Shown here: positions 1-8,229 of the stretch, one piece after another
Numbering within the stretch: position 1 is the stretch's first letter
How the letters are laid out: each line of letters begins with the position of its first letter
Assembly (NCBI RefSeq): GCF_036231355.1
Contig: NZ_CP109496.1
Location: 4,092,001 to 4,156,000 of the forward strand
Direction of reading: 5' to 3'
DNA: 64,000 bases
Origin: Streptomyces sp. NBC_01431
GTDB taxonomy: Bacteria; Actinomycetota; Actinomycetes; Streptomycetales; Streptomycetaceae
The notes under the pieces: generated by a model
Seen by the model: the letters and a program-made list of their open reading frames with translations, nothing else
Database searches by the model: none
Told to the model about the DNA's origin: nothing
Program-made: the position numbers and the translations under genes

Positions 1-35
1 TGGTCGGAATGGTGCGCGGCCGCCTCGGCCGCTGA
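1..35 (+). CDS. C-terminal tail of an upstream gene, probably murJ/mviN (partial)
   Basis: The frame beginning at base 3 reads VGMVRGRLGR and stops at 33-35. In Streptomyces the lipid II flippase homologue MurJ/MviN is normally the gene directly before this pseudokinase and sigM, so this is probably its last ten codons. Only the basic tail is visible, so the identity rests on gene order alone. Confidence 0.35.
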   Translation, partial: VGMVRGRLGR

Positions 36-163
36 GGCCGGAGCCCGCGCACAACCATCGTCGGCCACCGCGTGTCGTGCATAGTGCCGGACTGTGGGCA
101 CAATTGGCATGACTTTGCATGGCTGGCCGACAGCACGCAACGGATGGGGAGGCAGGAGCGACG

Positions 164-1891
164 GTGGCGGAACGTAGCACGGCTGCCGTCGACGTGGCCG
201 ACAACAGCGGCGACAACCCGCTGACCGCCAAGGCGGACAAGGCGACGACCGACGGGGTGACGGAGTCCATCGACACTGCAGACACGGCGGAGATGAGCAC
301 GAACGGCACTGGCGGCGAACGCAAGGCCACTGAGCCGTCCATTGCGACGCCCGAACTGCACAGCGGTCACAAGCTGGCCAGACGCTACCGCCTCGAAGAG
401 TGCGTCACCCGTCTGGACGGTTTCAGCAGCTGGCGTGCGGTCGACGAGAAACTCCGCCGCGCCGTAGGCGTCCACCTGCTGCCCGCCGATCATCCGCGGG
501 CACGCTCCGTGCTGGCCGCCGCCCGCTCCTCCGCGCTGCTCGGTGATCCGCGCTTCGTGCAGGTCCTGGACGCCGTCGAGGAGAACGACCTCGTCTACGT
601 CGTCCACGAGTGGCTGCCGGACGCCACCGAGCTCACCGCGCTGCTCGCCCTCGGTCCACTGGAGGCGCACGACGCCTACCAGATGGTCACCCAGGTCTCG
701 CAGGCCATGGCCGCGGCCCACCGCGAGGGCCTCGCCCACCTCAGGCTCACCCCGAGCGCGGTTCTGAGGACCTCCACCGGGCAGTACCGCATCCGTGGCC
801 TTGCCGTGGCCGCCGCGCTGCGCGGCATCAGCTCCGACACCCCTCAGCGCACCGACACCGAGGCCATCGGCGCCCTGCTGTACGCCGCGCTGACCCAGCG
901 CTGGCCGTACGAGAGCGACGCCTACGGCCTGCACGGGCTGCCCAAGGGCGTCGGCCTGATCGCCCCCGATCAGGTACGAGCGGGCGTCCACCGCGGCCTC
1001 GCCGAGCTCGCCATGCGGGCCCTGGTCAACGACGGGGCCACCGCGTCCCGTCAGGAGCCGCCCTGCACCACGCCGGACGAGCTGGTCAAGGCCGTCGGGG
1101 AGATGCCGCGCATCCGCCCGCCGGAGCCCGCGTTCACTGCGCCGCCCGAGTACCAGCGCACCACCTACCAGCAGGGCACCTACGGCCGCCCCGCCGCAGG
1201 CCCCGCCGTCACCCAGCCCGTGGTGCCTCCGCCGCCGCCGCTCCAGGGACGGACCGGCAAGGCGCTCAAGTGGGCCGTGTCGGCCCTCCTGATCGCTGCA
1301 CTCGGTCTCGGTAGCTGGCAGCTCGCGGACACCCTGCTCCACCGCGACAAGGGGTCCACCGAAACGGGCAACACCCAGACCACGGACCACAGCGACGGCG
1401 ACGGCGACAAGCCGAAGGCTCCCGTCCCGCTCAAGATCCAGGGGGCCGAGGAGTACGCACCGGACGGAACCCCGCAGGACGCCAAGGATGTCGACAAAAC
1501 CTACGACGGTGACTCTTCGACGTTCTGGCGTTCCAGGCGCTTCGATGACGGACCGAGACTTGCTCCGTTCAAGATGGGCGTCGGGATCGTCTACGACCTC
1601 GGCGCGGAGAAGGATGTCTCCACCGCGTCGATAGCGTTGCGTTTCGGTGGCGACCACACCACGATCAAGCTGTACGCGACAGACTCCATGTCGTCGAGCA
1701 AGCAGGTCGACAACATGAAGCTGATCGCAACGACAACGACCAGCAGCACTACAGCCAATCTCACGGCAAAGGCTGCGGTGAAGACGCGCTACGTCGTGCT
1801 GTGGATCACTGATGCTCCTTATGCACCTGGTGACGGCTACAGCACACCGGGCTACAAGCAGGCCATCACGGATGTGAAGTTCGCCGGCTGA
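164..1891 (+). CDS. Membrane pseudokinase with extracytoplasmic discoidin-like domain
   Basis: About 575 residues if the GTG at 164 is used; it follows a strong GGGGAGGCAGGAG ribosome site, whereas the in-frame ATG at 119 has none. Residues ~1-65 are low-complexity. Residues ~68-310 have a protein-kinase-like fold pattern but lack the catalytic signatures: the VAVK lysine position reads VGVHLL, the HRD loop reads HLRLTPSAV and no DFG is present. A proline-rich linker, one membrane segment (~366-388) and an outer domain (~425-575) with a TYDGDSSTFWRS motif typical of F5/8-type C (discoidin/carbohydrate-binding) folds follow. In Mycobacterium the pseudokinase is fused to MviN and binds FhaA when phosphorylated. 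Here it is separate but apparently next to the murJ end, so a role in regulating lipid II export is inferred. Confidence 0.85.
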   Translation: MAERSTAAVDVADNSGDNPLTAKADKATTDGVTESIDTADTAEMSTNGTGGERKATEPSIATPELHSGHKLARRYRLEECVTRLDGFSSWRAVDEKLRRAVGVHLLPADHPRARSVLAAARSSALLGDPRFVQVLDAVEENDLVYVVHEWLPDATELTALLALGPLEAHDAYQMVTQVSQAMAAAHREGLAHLRLTPSAVLRTSTGQYRIRGLAVAAALRGISSDTPQRTDTEAIGALLYAALTQRWPYESDAYGLHGLPKGVGLIAPDQVRAGVHRGLAELAMRALVNDGATASRQEPPCTTPDELVKAVGEMPRIRPPEPAFTAPPEYQRTTYQQGTYGRPAAGPAVTQPVVPPPPPLQGRTGKALKWAVSALLIAALGLGSWQLADTLLHRDKGSTETGNTQTTDHSDGDGDKPKAPVPLKIQGAEEYAPDGTPQDAKDVDKTYDGDSSTFWRSRRFDDGPRLAPFKMGVGIVYDLGAEKDVSTASIALRFGGDHTTIKLYATDSMSSSKQVDNMKLIATTTTSSTTANLTAKAAVKTRYVVLWITDAPYAPGDGYSTPGYKQAITDVKFAG

Positions 1892-1917
1892 CCGAACGGC
1901 AGGGGAGGGACTCACCG

Positions 1918-2622
1918 TTGGACGAGGCCACACTGGGCGACCTCGGCGACCAGGACCTGCTCGCGCGCCATGTAGACGGCGACCCCGATGCCTTCGGCGA
2001 GCTCGTGCGGCGTCACCGCGACCGGCTGTGGGCGGTGGCGCTGCGCACCCTGGGTGACCGCGAGGAGGCCGCTGACGCCGTCCAGGACGCCCTCGTCTCC
2101 GCCTACCGGGCCGCCCACACCTTCCGCGGCCAGTCGGCCGTCACCACCTGGCTGCACCGCATCACGGTGAACGCCTGTCTCGACCGCGCCCGCAAGGCGG
2201 CCTCGCGCAAGACGTCCCCGGTCGACGACCCCGAGCGCCTTGAGCAGCTCATCGAGCCGCACGAGTCGGCCGAGGCCCCGGCCGAACGCCAGGACCTGCA
2301 CCGTCAGCTCATCGAGGCGTTGGGAACCCTCCCCCCGGACCAGCGCGCCGTGCTGGTCCTCGTCGACATGCAGGGCTACCCCGTGGCGGAGGCGGCCCGC
2401 ATGCTCGATGTCCCCACCGGCACGGTGAAAAGCCGCTGCGCCCGTGGGCGGGCCCGGCTCGTGCCACTGCTCACTCATCTGCGCGGTGATACGGGGGGTA
2501 GCAGTGAGTCCGGTGGGGGAAGGAACCGGACGCCGGGGACATCCGTCCCACCGGCGTCGGGCACAAACAACGCAGGACCGAGCGATTCGGCTGCCGTGAA
2601 GGGCGGAGGTGGGCGCGCGTGA
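1918..2622 (+). CDS. sigM: ECF RNA polymerase sigma factor SigM
   Basis: 234 residues starting at TTG 1918 behind AGGGGAGGGA. Region 2 (~25-90) contains DAVQDALVSAYRAAHTF and the TTWLHRITVNACLD stretch. Region 4 (~125-185) contains LPPDQRAVLVLVDMQGYPVA and the TGTVKSRCARGRARL recognition helix. The last ~45 residues are a low-complexity tail. It overlaps the next gene by four bases (GTGA), the usual arrangement for a sigma/anti-sigma pair. The name follows the conserved sigM-trxBA-parBA order; the stimulus it answers to is not visible here. Confidence 0.9.
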   Translation: MDEATLGDLGDQDLLARHVDGDPDAFGELVRRHRDRLWAVALRTLGDREEAADAVQDALVSAYRAAHTFRGQSAVTTWLHRITVNACLDRARKAASRKTSPVDDPERLEQLIEPHESAEAPAERQDLHRQLIEALGTLPPDQRAVLVLVDMQGYPVAEAARMLDVPTGTVKSRCARGRARLVPLLTHLRGDTGGSSESGGGRNRTPGTSVPPASGTNNAGPSDSAAVKGGGGRA

Positions 2623-3572
2623 CATCCACGACCGGAACGACACAACACCCGGACGTCTCGGAGATCTCCGAACTCACCGAGGGCATCCTGCCGCCGTCCC
2701 GTACGGCCGACGTCCGCCGCCACCTCCAGGACTGCCCCCTCTGCGCCGATGTGCGGGACTCCCTCGAAGAGATCCGCGATCTGCTCGGCACATTGCCGGG
2801 ACCGCAGCGGATGCCCGCCGATGTGGCGGGGCGCATCGACGCGGCACTCGCCGCCGAAGCGCTGCTCAATGCCACTGCCCCTGAAGACACCACGCGTGAA
2901 ACCACGCATGTTTCACGTGAAACGCCCGCCGCGCTGAGCGGACCGACGCCTGATCCCGCCCCGGCCGCTGCCGGGCCGGACGTGCCGCCGATCGACCGTC
3001 CGGCTGGGCGTGGCCGCGCCGCCACCGGCCCCGGCCGTTCCGCCAAGGCGCGCCGTCGCCGCACAGCCGTGCTCAGCGCGGTGCTGGGCGCCGCGGCCGT
3101 CGGAGCGGGGATCTTCTTCGTGCAGGCTGCGCAGTCGCCCTCGCCCGCCCCCAGGGCCGAGACCCACTCCTCCAGTCAGCCCCAGCCCAGTGGCCCCGTC
3201 TTCGCCTCGGACTCGCTCCAAGGGCGCGTCCAGTCACTGCTCACCCAGCACGGCGGACTGTCCTCCCAGAGCCCCTCGGCCAAACTCGCGCCGTCAACGA
3301 AGAAGGAACCCAACAACGAGAACTCCCCCGACGGAGTGCGGTCGGCCGTAAGCGTCCCGGCCTGTATCCAGGAAGGCACCGGACGCCCCTCCACAACCCC
3401 CTTGGCTGCCGAGGAAGGCACGTACGAGGGAACCAAGGCGTATCTCGTCGTCCTGCCCGACCAGGCGAACCCCGCCAACGTGGAGGCGTACATCGTCGAC
3501 GCCGCCTGCGTGAGCGCCACGCCCCCGGCCCAGGGAAAACTGCTGCTGACGCACTCCTACCCCCGCCACTGA
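2619..3572 (+). CDS. Membrane anti-sigma factor, SigM partner
   Basis: 317 residues. The N-terminal cytoplasmic part carries an HLQDCPLCADV motif (H-x3-C-x2-C, zinc anti-sigma type) near residues 31-41. A single membrane segment lies near residues 148-168 (AVLSAVLGAAAVGAGIFFV), leaving a ~145-residue outer domain ending HSYPRH. Its start overlaps the sigM stop, so translation is coupled and it is inferred to bind SigM. A perfect parS site at 2910-2923 lies inside the gene and is read as codons VSRET. It is followed by a SigR-type promoter for trxBA. Confidence 0.85.
   Translation: MTSTTGTTQHPDVSEISELTEGILPPSRTADVRRHLQDCPLCADVRDSLEEIRDLLGTLPGPQRMPADVAGRIDAALAAEALLNATAPEDTTRETTHVSRETPAALSGPTPDPAPAAAGPDVPPIDRPAGRGRAATGPGRSAKARRRRTAVLSAVLGAAAVGAGIFFVQAAQSPSPAPRAETHSSSQPQPSGPVFASDSLQGRVQSLLTQHGGLSSQSPSAKLAPSTKKEPNNENSPDGVRSAVSVPACIQEGTGRPSTTPLAAEEGTYEGTKAYLVVLPDQANPANVEAYIVDAACVSATPPAQGKLLLTHSYPRH
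2910..2923. promoter_or_regulatory. parS: parS site inside anti-sigma gene
   Basis: Perfect 14-bp palindrome GTTTCACGTGAAAC, the actinobacterial ParB-binding sequence. It is translated as VSRET within the anti-sigma factor. About 12 kb from oriC. Confidence 0.95.
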
Positions 3573-3613
3573 GACAGCGCGCACGCCGCGTCTCCGTGCT
3601 GCCCGTCCGGCTC

Positions 3614-3640
3614 GGGAATGCATCCCCCGTAGGATCCGTT
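3614..3640 (+). promoter_or_regulatory. SigR-type promoter of trxBA
   Basis: GGGAAT at 3614-3619, exactly 18 bases, then GTT at 3638-3640. This matches the GGGAAT-N18-GTT consensus of the thiol-oxidative-stress sigma factor SigR, for which trxBA is a classical target in S. coelicolor. The trxB start codon is about 70 bases downstream. Confidence 0.9.
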
Positions 3641-3711
3641 GGGTGGGGTGAGAGTCCTGGACCGGGGCCCCGACAGGCAGTAGGCAGTCCGCAGAGACGA
3701 GGAAGAAACCC

Positions 3712-4671
3712 GTGAGCGACGTCCGTAACGTGATCATCATTGGCTCAGGGCCGGCCGGATACACGGCCGCGCTGTACACCGCACGTGCGTCGCTGAAGCC
3801 GTTGGTGTTCGAGGGCGCCGTCACCGCCGGCGGTGCGCTGATGAACACCACTGAGGTGGAGAACTTCCCCGGCTTCCAGGACGGCATCATGGGCCCCGAG
3901 CTCATGGACAACATGCGGGGCCAGGCCGAGCGCTTCGGTGCCGAGCTGATTCCGGACGACGTCGTCGCCGTGGACCTGACCGGTGACATCAAGACCGTCA
4001 CGGACACCGCGGGCACCGTCCACCGCGCCAGGGCCGTCATCGTCACCACCGGTTCGCAGCACCGCAAGCTGGGTCTTGCCAACGAGGACAAGCTGTCCGG
4101 CCGCGGCGTCTCGTGGTGCGCCACCTGCGACGGCTTCTTCTTCAAGGACCAGGACATCGCCGTGGTCGGCGGCGGCGACACCGCGATGGAGGAGGCTACC
4201 TTCCTCTCGCGCTTCGCCAAGTCCGTCACGATCGTCCATCGCCGCGACAGCCTGCGCGCCTCCAAGGCGATGCAGGAGCGTGCCTTCTCCGACGAGAAGA
4301 TCAAGTTCGCCTGGGACAGCGAAGTCGCCGAGATCCACGGCGACCAGAAGCTCTCCGGTCTGACCCTGCGCAACACCAAGACCGGCGAGTTGTCCCCCCT
4401 GGCGGTGACCGGACTCTTCATCGCCGTGGGGCACGACCCGCGCACCGAGCTCTTCAAGGGCCAGCTCGACCTGGACGACGAGGGCTACCTGAAGGTCGCG
4501 GCCCCGTCGACCCGCACCAACCTGACGGGTGTCTTCGGCGCAGGCGACGTCGTCGACCACACCTACCGGCAGGCCATCACGGCCGCCGGCACCGGCTGCT
4601 CCGCCGCCCTGGACGCAGAGCGCTTCCTCGCCGCCCTCGCGGACGGCGAGAAGGCCGCAGCGGCCGTCTGA
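3712..4671 (+). CDS. trxB: Thioredoxin-disulfide reductase
   Basis: 319 residues, normal for the low-molecular-weight enzyme. It passes electrons from NADPH through FAD and a redox disulfide to thioredoxin in the cytoplasm. Visible: FAD-binding GSGPAG near residue 12, the redox-active CATC at Cys136/Cys139, the NADPH motif GGGDTAMEE near residue 155, and the second FAD motif GVFGAGDVVD near residue 275. GTG start behind GAGACGAGGAAG. It forms the trxB-trxA operon behind the SigR promoter. Confidence 0.97.
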   Translation: MSDVRNVIIIGSGPAGYTAALYTARASLKPLVFEGAVTAGGALMNTTEVENFPGFQDGIMGPELMDNMRGQAERFGAELIPDDVVAVDLTGDIKTVTDTAGTVHRARAVIVTTGSQHRKLGLANEDKLSGRGVSWCATCDGFFFKDQDIAVVGGGDTAMEEATFLSRFAKSVTIVHRRDSLRASKAMQERAFSDEKIKFAWDSEVAEIHGDQKLSGLTLRNTKTGELSPLAVTGLFIAVGHDPRTELFKGQLDLDDEGYLKVAAPSTRTNLTGVFGAGDVVDHTYRQAITAAGTGCSAALDAERFLAALADGEKAAAAV

Positions 4672-4721
4672 GCCTTCCCCCAGCTTCTCTCTCCCCTCAC
4701 CACACCCCTTAGGAGACTGCC

Positions 4722-5057
4722 GTGGCCGGCACCCTGAAGAACGTCACCGACGCCGACTTCGATGAGGTCGTCCTCAAGAACGACAAGCCCGTCCTCGTGG
4801 ACTTCTGGGCTGCGTGGTGCGGCCCGTGCCGCCAGATCGCCCCGTCGCTGGAGGCCATTGCCGCCGAGCACGGCGACGAGATCGAGATCGTCAAGCTCAA
4901 CATCGATGAGAACCCGGCGACCGCCGCCAAGTACGGCGTGATGTCGATCCCGACGCTCAACGTCTACCAGGGCGGCGAGGTCGCCAAGACGATCGTGGGC
5001 GCGAAGCCGAAGGCCGCGCTGCTGCGTGACCTCAACGGCTTCATCAGCGAGAAGTAA
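4722..5057 (+). CDS. trxA: Thioredoxin
   Basis: 111 residues with the WCGPC active site (Cys33, Cys36) and the cis-proline loop SIPTLNVY near residue 77. It is the cytoplasmic protein disulfide reductant recycled by TrxB. GTG start with AGGAGA upstream, 50 bases after trxB. The transcript ends at a strong hairpin that begins inside a parS site. Confidence 0.97.
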   Translation: MAGTLKNVTDADFDEVVLKNDKPVLVDFWAAWCGPCRQIAPSLEAIAAEHGDEIEIVKLNIDENPATAAKYGVMSIPTLNVYQGGEVAKTIVGAKPKAALLRDLNGFISEK

Positions 5058-5074
5058 GTCTCTCCTCGCTCGTT

Positions 5075-5088
5075 GTTTCACGTGAAAC
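5075..5088. promoter_or_regulatory. parS: parS site between trxA and the GNAT gene
   Basis: Perfect GTTTCACGTGAAAC. Its last four bases form the base of the trxA terminator stem. Confidence 0.95.
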
Positions 5089-5120
5089 GGGCCCGCCCCC
5101 TCGTGGGGGCGGGCCCGTTT
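5085..5120. terminator. Bidirectional terminator of trxA / GNAT gene
   Basis: Perfect 16-bp inverted repeat (5085-5100 and 5105-5120) with a TCGT loop. The AAA/TTT ends allow it to work for both convergent transcripts. Confidence 0.85.
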
Positions 5121-5137
5121 CCTTATGAAGTCGAGAC

Positions 5138-5755
5138 CTAGAGCGGCCTCAGTGCCGGCTCCTTCTGGACCGCCCCCAGTAGTCGGTCCAGTGCCAGCTC
5201 GACGTCTTCCTTCCAGGACAGCGTCGTGCGCAGTTCGAGGCGCAGGCGTGGATACCTGGGATGCGGCCGTACGGTCTTGAACCCCACCGACAGCAGATAG
5301 TCCGCCGGAAGCACGCAGGCGGGTTCCCGCCAACGGGCGTCCCCGAACGCCTCGATGGCCTTCACGCCTCGGCGCAGCAGATCCTTGGCAACCGTCTGCA
5401 CCATCACTCTCCCCAGCCCCTGCCCCTGATAGCCCGGCATGATCCAGCCGGTCATCAGCAGGACGGCATCGGCGGCCACCGGGCTGGTGGGAAATGCCGT
5501 GGCGCGGGGCACGTAGGCCGGGGGTGCGTAGAGCACGTAACCGACCGGGATGTCATCGACATAGACGACCCTGCCGCAGGAACCCCATTCCAGAAGCACT
5601 GCGGAAATCCAGGCCTCCTTCTCCAGTTCGGGCCTGCCCGCCCTTACTGCGGCCTCTCCGCTGACCGGGTCGAGTTCCCAGAAGACACAGGAGCGGCAGC
5701 GCTTGGGGAGATCAGGAAGGTTGTCCAGCGTGAGCGGTACAAGCCGACGCCCCAT
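5138..5755 (-). CDS. GNAT-family N-acetyltransferase
   Basis: 205 residues. The centre holds the acetyl-CoA loop GYQGQGLGRVMVQTVAKDL (motif A, Q/R-x-x-G-x-G/A) preceded by the beta strand AVLLMTGWIMP. The N-terminus carries CRSCVFWELDP, a feature of a Streptomyces GNAT group found between trxA and parB. The substrate cannot be inferred. ATG start has GAGGAA eight bases upstream. Convergent with trxA. Confidence 0.85.
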   Translation of the reverse strand: MGRRLVPLTLDNLPDLPKRCRSCVFWELDPVSGEAAVRAGRPELEKEAWISAVLLEWGSCGRVVYVDDIPVGYVLYAPPAYVPRATAFPTSPVAADAVLLMTGWIMPGYQGQGLGRVMVQTVAKDLLRRGVKAIEAFGDARWREPACVLPADYLLSVGFKTVRPHPRYPRLRLELRTTLSWKEDVELALDRLLGAVQKEPALRPL

Positions 5756-5901
5756 GAAGGCTGTTCCTCACTTCCCTCGCCTGCTGCACCCCGCGCGGCT
5801 GACAGCGCGCTCCGCTCCCGGAGCAGGCTGCCGACGAATCCGCCGACGGCCCCGAGGCCCAGACCCGCTGTCATCAGTTGAGTGCGGCTCACCGTTCGCA
5901 T
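5644..5901 (-). CDS. Possible small membrane ORF overlapping the GNAT start
   Basis: A frame starting at ATG 5901 (GTG 5892 is an alternative) behind AGGGAG encodes a hydrophobic segment (LMTAGLGLGAVGGFVGSLL) followed by a charged tail. Its first ~30 codons have Streptomyces-like third-position GC. It overlaps the GNAT coding region by more than 100 bases in another frame, which is unusual. I do not recognise it; it may be a leader ORF or chance. Confidence 0.3.
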   Translation of the reverse strand: MRTVSRTQLMTAGLGLGAVGGFVGSLLRERSALSAARGAAGEGSEEQPSWGVGLYRSRWTTFLISPSAAAPVSSGNSTRSAERPQ

Positions 5902-5999
5902 GGCCCCCGCGCTCCCTAGAAGATGGATCAAGGTGGATGTGCCATACCAGTACGCATCGTATCCACCCGGTCATGGCGGGGATAGCGTCCGCATGCAAA

Positions 6000-6041
6000 G
6001 GGCGGGCCGTGTTCCGGTATGAACCAGAACACGGCCCGCCC
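6000..6041 (-). terminator. parAB terminator
   Basis: Perfect 15-bp inverted repeat (6000-6014 with 6027-6041), loop 12 bases, 20 bases after the parB stop. The rest of 5902-5999 shows nothing I can name. Confidence 0.75.
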
Positions 6042-6061
6042 TCACCCAGCATGGCGCCAGC

Positions 6062-7156
6062 TCAGCTGTCGCCATCCTCCGAGTCGTCCTCGGCAAGACC
6101 CTTTTCCAGGACCCGTCCCTCGCCCGGGGCGAGGGTGCCGAGAATCCTCTCCAGATCGTCTATCGAGGCGAACTCGACGACGATCTTTCCCTTCTTCTGC
6201 CCCAGGTCGACCTTCACCCTGGTCTCGAAGCGGTCCGAGAGACGGTTCGCCAGATTGGAGAGCGCAGGCGCCAGGCGCGTCCCCGCCCGGGGACCCTTGG
6301 CCTTGGGGGCGGCCTCGGGCTCCGAGGACATCAGGCTGACGATCTCCTCGACCGCCCGTACCGAGAGCCCCTCCGCCACGATGCGGTGGGCCAGCCGGTC
6401 CTGCTCCGCGGTGCCCTCAACGGAGAGCAGAGCCCGTGCGTGGCCGGCCGAGAGGACCCCGGCGGCGACCCTGCGTTGTACGGGCGGGGAAAGACGCAGC
6501 AGGCGCAGGGTATTGGAGACCTGCGGCCGCGAGCGGCCGATGCGGTCCGCCAGCTGGTCATGGGTGCACTTGAAGTCCCGGAGCAACTGGTCGTAGGCAG
6601 CGGCCTCTTCCAGCGGGTTCAGCTGGGCCCGGTGCAGGTTCTCCAGAAGGGCATCGAGAAGAAGCTTCTCGTCGTCGGTGGCCCGGACGATCGCGGGGAT
6701 CCGCTCAAGCCCCGCCTCCCGGCAGGACCGCCAGCGCCGCTCACCCATGATGAGCTCGTAGCGATCGGGGCCGGTCTGCCGGACGACGACGGGCTGGAGG
6801 AGCCCGACTTCCTTGATGGAGGTGACCAGTTCGGCCAGAGCGTCCTCGTCGAACACCTCACGCGGCTGGCGCGGGTTGGGCGTGATCGAGTCGATCGGTA
6901 GCTCGGCGAAAAACGCACCAGCCGGCGATACCAGTTCCGTTGAAACCTCCGGCTCGGGCACCACTGTTTCACGTGAAACAGCGGCGGCCGGCAGCGTTGC
7001 CACCTTCGCGGCCGCCACCCCCCGTTCCGCGGTCAGCAGCGGCACCGCCGACGGGGACGTGGAAGCCGTCCCCACCGAGGACCCCGGCTTCTCCTGCGAG
7101 GCGGTAGGGATCAACGCTCCGAGCCCGCGCCCCAATCCTCTGCGTCGCTCACTCAC
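6062..7156 (-). CDS. parB: Chromosome-partitioning protein ParB
   Basis: 364 residues. ParB binds parS and spreads as a CTP-dependent clamp around the origin. Visible: the N-terminal ParA-contacting basic region RRGLGRGLGALIP, the CTPase motif GERRWRS at residues 138-144, and the helix-turn-helix near residues 199-222 (DQLADRIGRSRPQVSNTL). The C-terminal ~45 residues form the dimerisation domain. Its start overlaps the parA stop by four bases, and a parS site lies inside the gene (6966-6979). Confidence 0.97.
   Translation of the reverse strand: MSERRRGLGRGLGALIPTASQEKPGSSVGTASTSPSAVPLLTAERGVAAAKVATLPAAAVSRETVVPEPEVSTELVSPAGAFFAELPIDSITPNPRQPREVFDEDALAELVTSIKEVGLLQPVVVRQTGPDRYELIMGERRWRSCREAGLERIPAIVRATDDEKLLLDALLENLHRAQLNPLEEAAAYDQLLRDFKCTHDQLADRIGRSRPQVSNTLRLLRLSPPVQRRVAAGVLSAGHARALLSVEGTAEQDRLAHRIVAEGLSVRAVEEIVSLMSSEPEAAPKAKGPRAGTRLAPALSNLANRLSDRFETRVKVDLGQKKGKIVVEFASIDDLERILGTLAPGEGRVLEKGLAEDDSEDGDS
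6966..6979. promoter_or_regulatory. parS: parS site inside parB
   Basis: Perfect GTTTCACGTGAAAC, translated on the coding strand as VSRET (residues 60-64 of ParB). Confidence 0.95.
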
Positions 7157-8229
7157 TGGATCCCCTCCGACATGCTGTGCTGGTTGTTCTGGCTGACCAC
7201 ATGCGCGTGCGTGGGGTCATACTGCACGCCGACACCGCGCAGGGCGATCTCGCGGGCAGCTTCGAGATACGAGAGCGAGCCGCTGGAGCCCGGGTCGTAG
7301 GTGAGCACCGTCTGTCCGTAGCTCGGCGCCTCGGAGATGCGGACCGACCGCGGAATGCTGGTCCGCAGCACCTCTTTGCCGAAGTGGCTGCGCACCTCGT
7401 CGGCCACCTGCGAGGCGAGCCGGGTCCTGCCGTCGTACATGGTGAGCAGGATCGTCGACACATGCAGCGTGGGGTTCAGGTGCCCCCGCACCAGATCGAC
7501 GTTCCTCAGCAGTTGGCCCAGCCCCTCCAGCGCGTAGTACTCGCACTGGATCGGGATCAGGACCTCGGCCCCCGCGACCAGGGCGTTGACCGTGAGCAGA
7601 CCCAGCGACGGGGGGCAGTCGATGAGGATGTAGTCCAGCGGCTGCTCGTACGCCTGGATGGCGCGCTGCAGTCGGCTCTCCCGGGCCACCAGGGACACGA
7701 GCTCGATCTCCGCACCGGCGAGATCGATCGTGGCCGGTGCGCAGAAGAGGCCCTCGACGTCCGGGACCGGCTGCACCACTTCGGCCAGTGGCCTGCTCTC
7801 GACCAGGACGTCATAGATCGAAGGGACTTCGGCGTGGTGGTCGATACCCAGTGCCGTCGAGGCATTGCCCTGCGGATCGAGGTCGACAACCAGGACCCGA
7901 GCGCCGTGCAGCGCCAAGGAAGCGGCGAGGTTGACCGTGGTGGTGGTCTTCCCTACGCCGCCCTTCTGGTTGGCAACGACCATGATGCGGGTCTGCTCCG
8001 GCCGGGGCAGACCCTCGCCGGCCCGGCCGAGGGCTTCCACCGCCAGCTGGGCAGCGCGACCGATAGGGGTGTCGTCCATCGGGGGCGGCGTTTCACGTGA
8101 AACATCCTCCCCCGCCGATTCGGTACGGGGACCGGGGACCGGATCGGTCATCGGTCCCGCGATGTTGGCGTCGGACCGCAAGGATTCACTCTCCTCGACT
8201 TCAGGCTCGCAATAAGCAGAGCCTCCCAT
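7153..8229 (-). CDS. parA: Chromosome-partitioning ATPase ParA
   Basis: 358 residues from ATG 8229. The frame stays open up to 8526, and ATG 8151 is another possible start. It is a Walker-type ATPase that follows ParB-origin complexes and in Streptomyces organises segregation in sporogenic hyphae. The deviant Walker A KGGVGKTT lies at ~89-96, Walker B is VLVVDLDPQGN, and the second switch is DYILIDCPPSLG. The acidic N-terminal ~70 residues are a Streptomyces extension. It contains an internal parS site and is coupled to parB. Confidence 0.95.
   Translation of the reverse strand: MGGSAYCEPEVEESESLRSDANIAGPMTDPVPGPRTESAGEDVSRETPPPMDDTPIGRAAQLAVEALGRAGEGLPRPEQTRIMVVANQKGGVGKTTTTVNLAASLALHGARVLVVDLDPQGNASTALGIDHHAEVPSIYDVLVESRPLAEVVQPVPDVEGLFCAPATIDLAGAEIELVSLVARESRLQRAIQAYEQPLDYILIDCPPSLGLLTVNALVAGAEVLIPIQCEYYALEGLGQLLRNVDLVRGHLNPTLHVSTILLTMYDGRTRLASQVADEVRSHFGKEVLRTSIPRSVRISEAPSYGQTVLTYDPGSSGSLSYLEAAREIALRGVGVQYDPTHAHVVSQNNQHSMSEGIQ
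8090..8103. promoter_or_regulatory. parS: parS site inside parA
   Basis: Perfect GTTTCACGTGAAAC, read as VSRET in the N-terminal extension of ParA. Confidence 0.95.
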
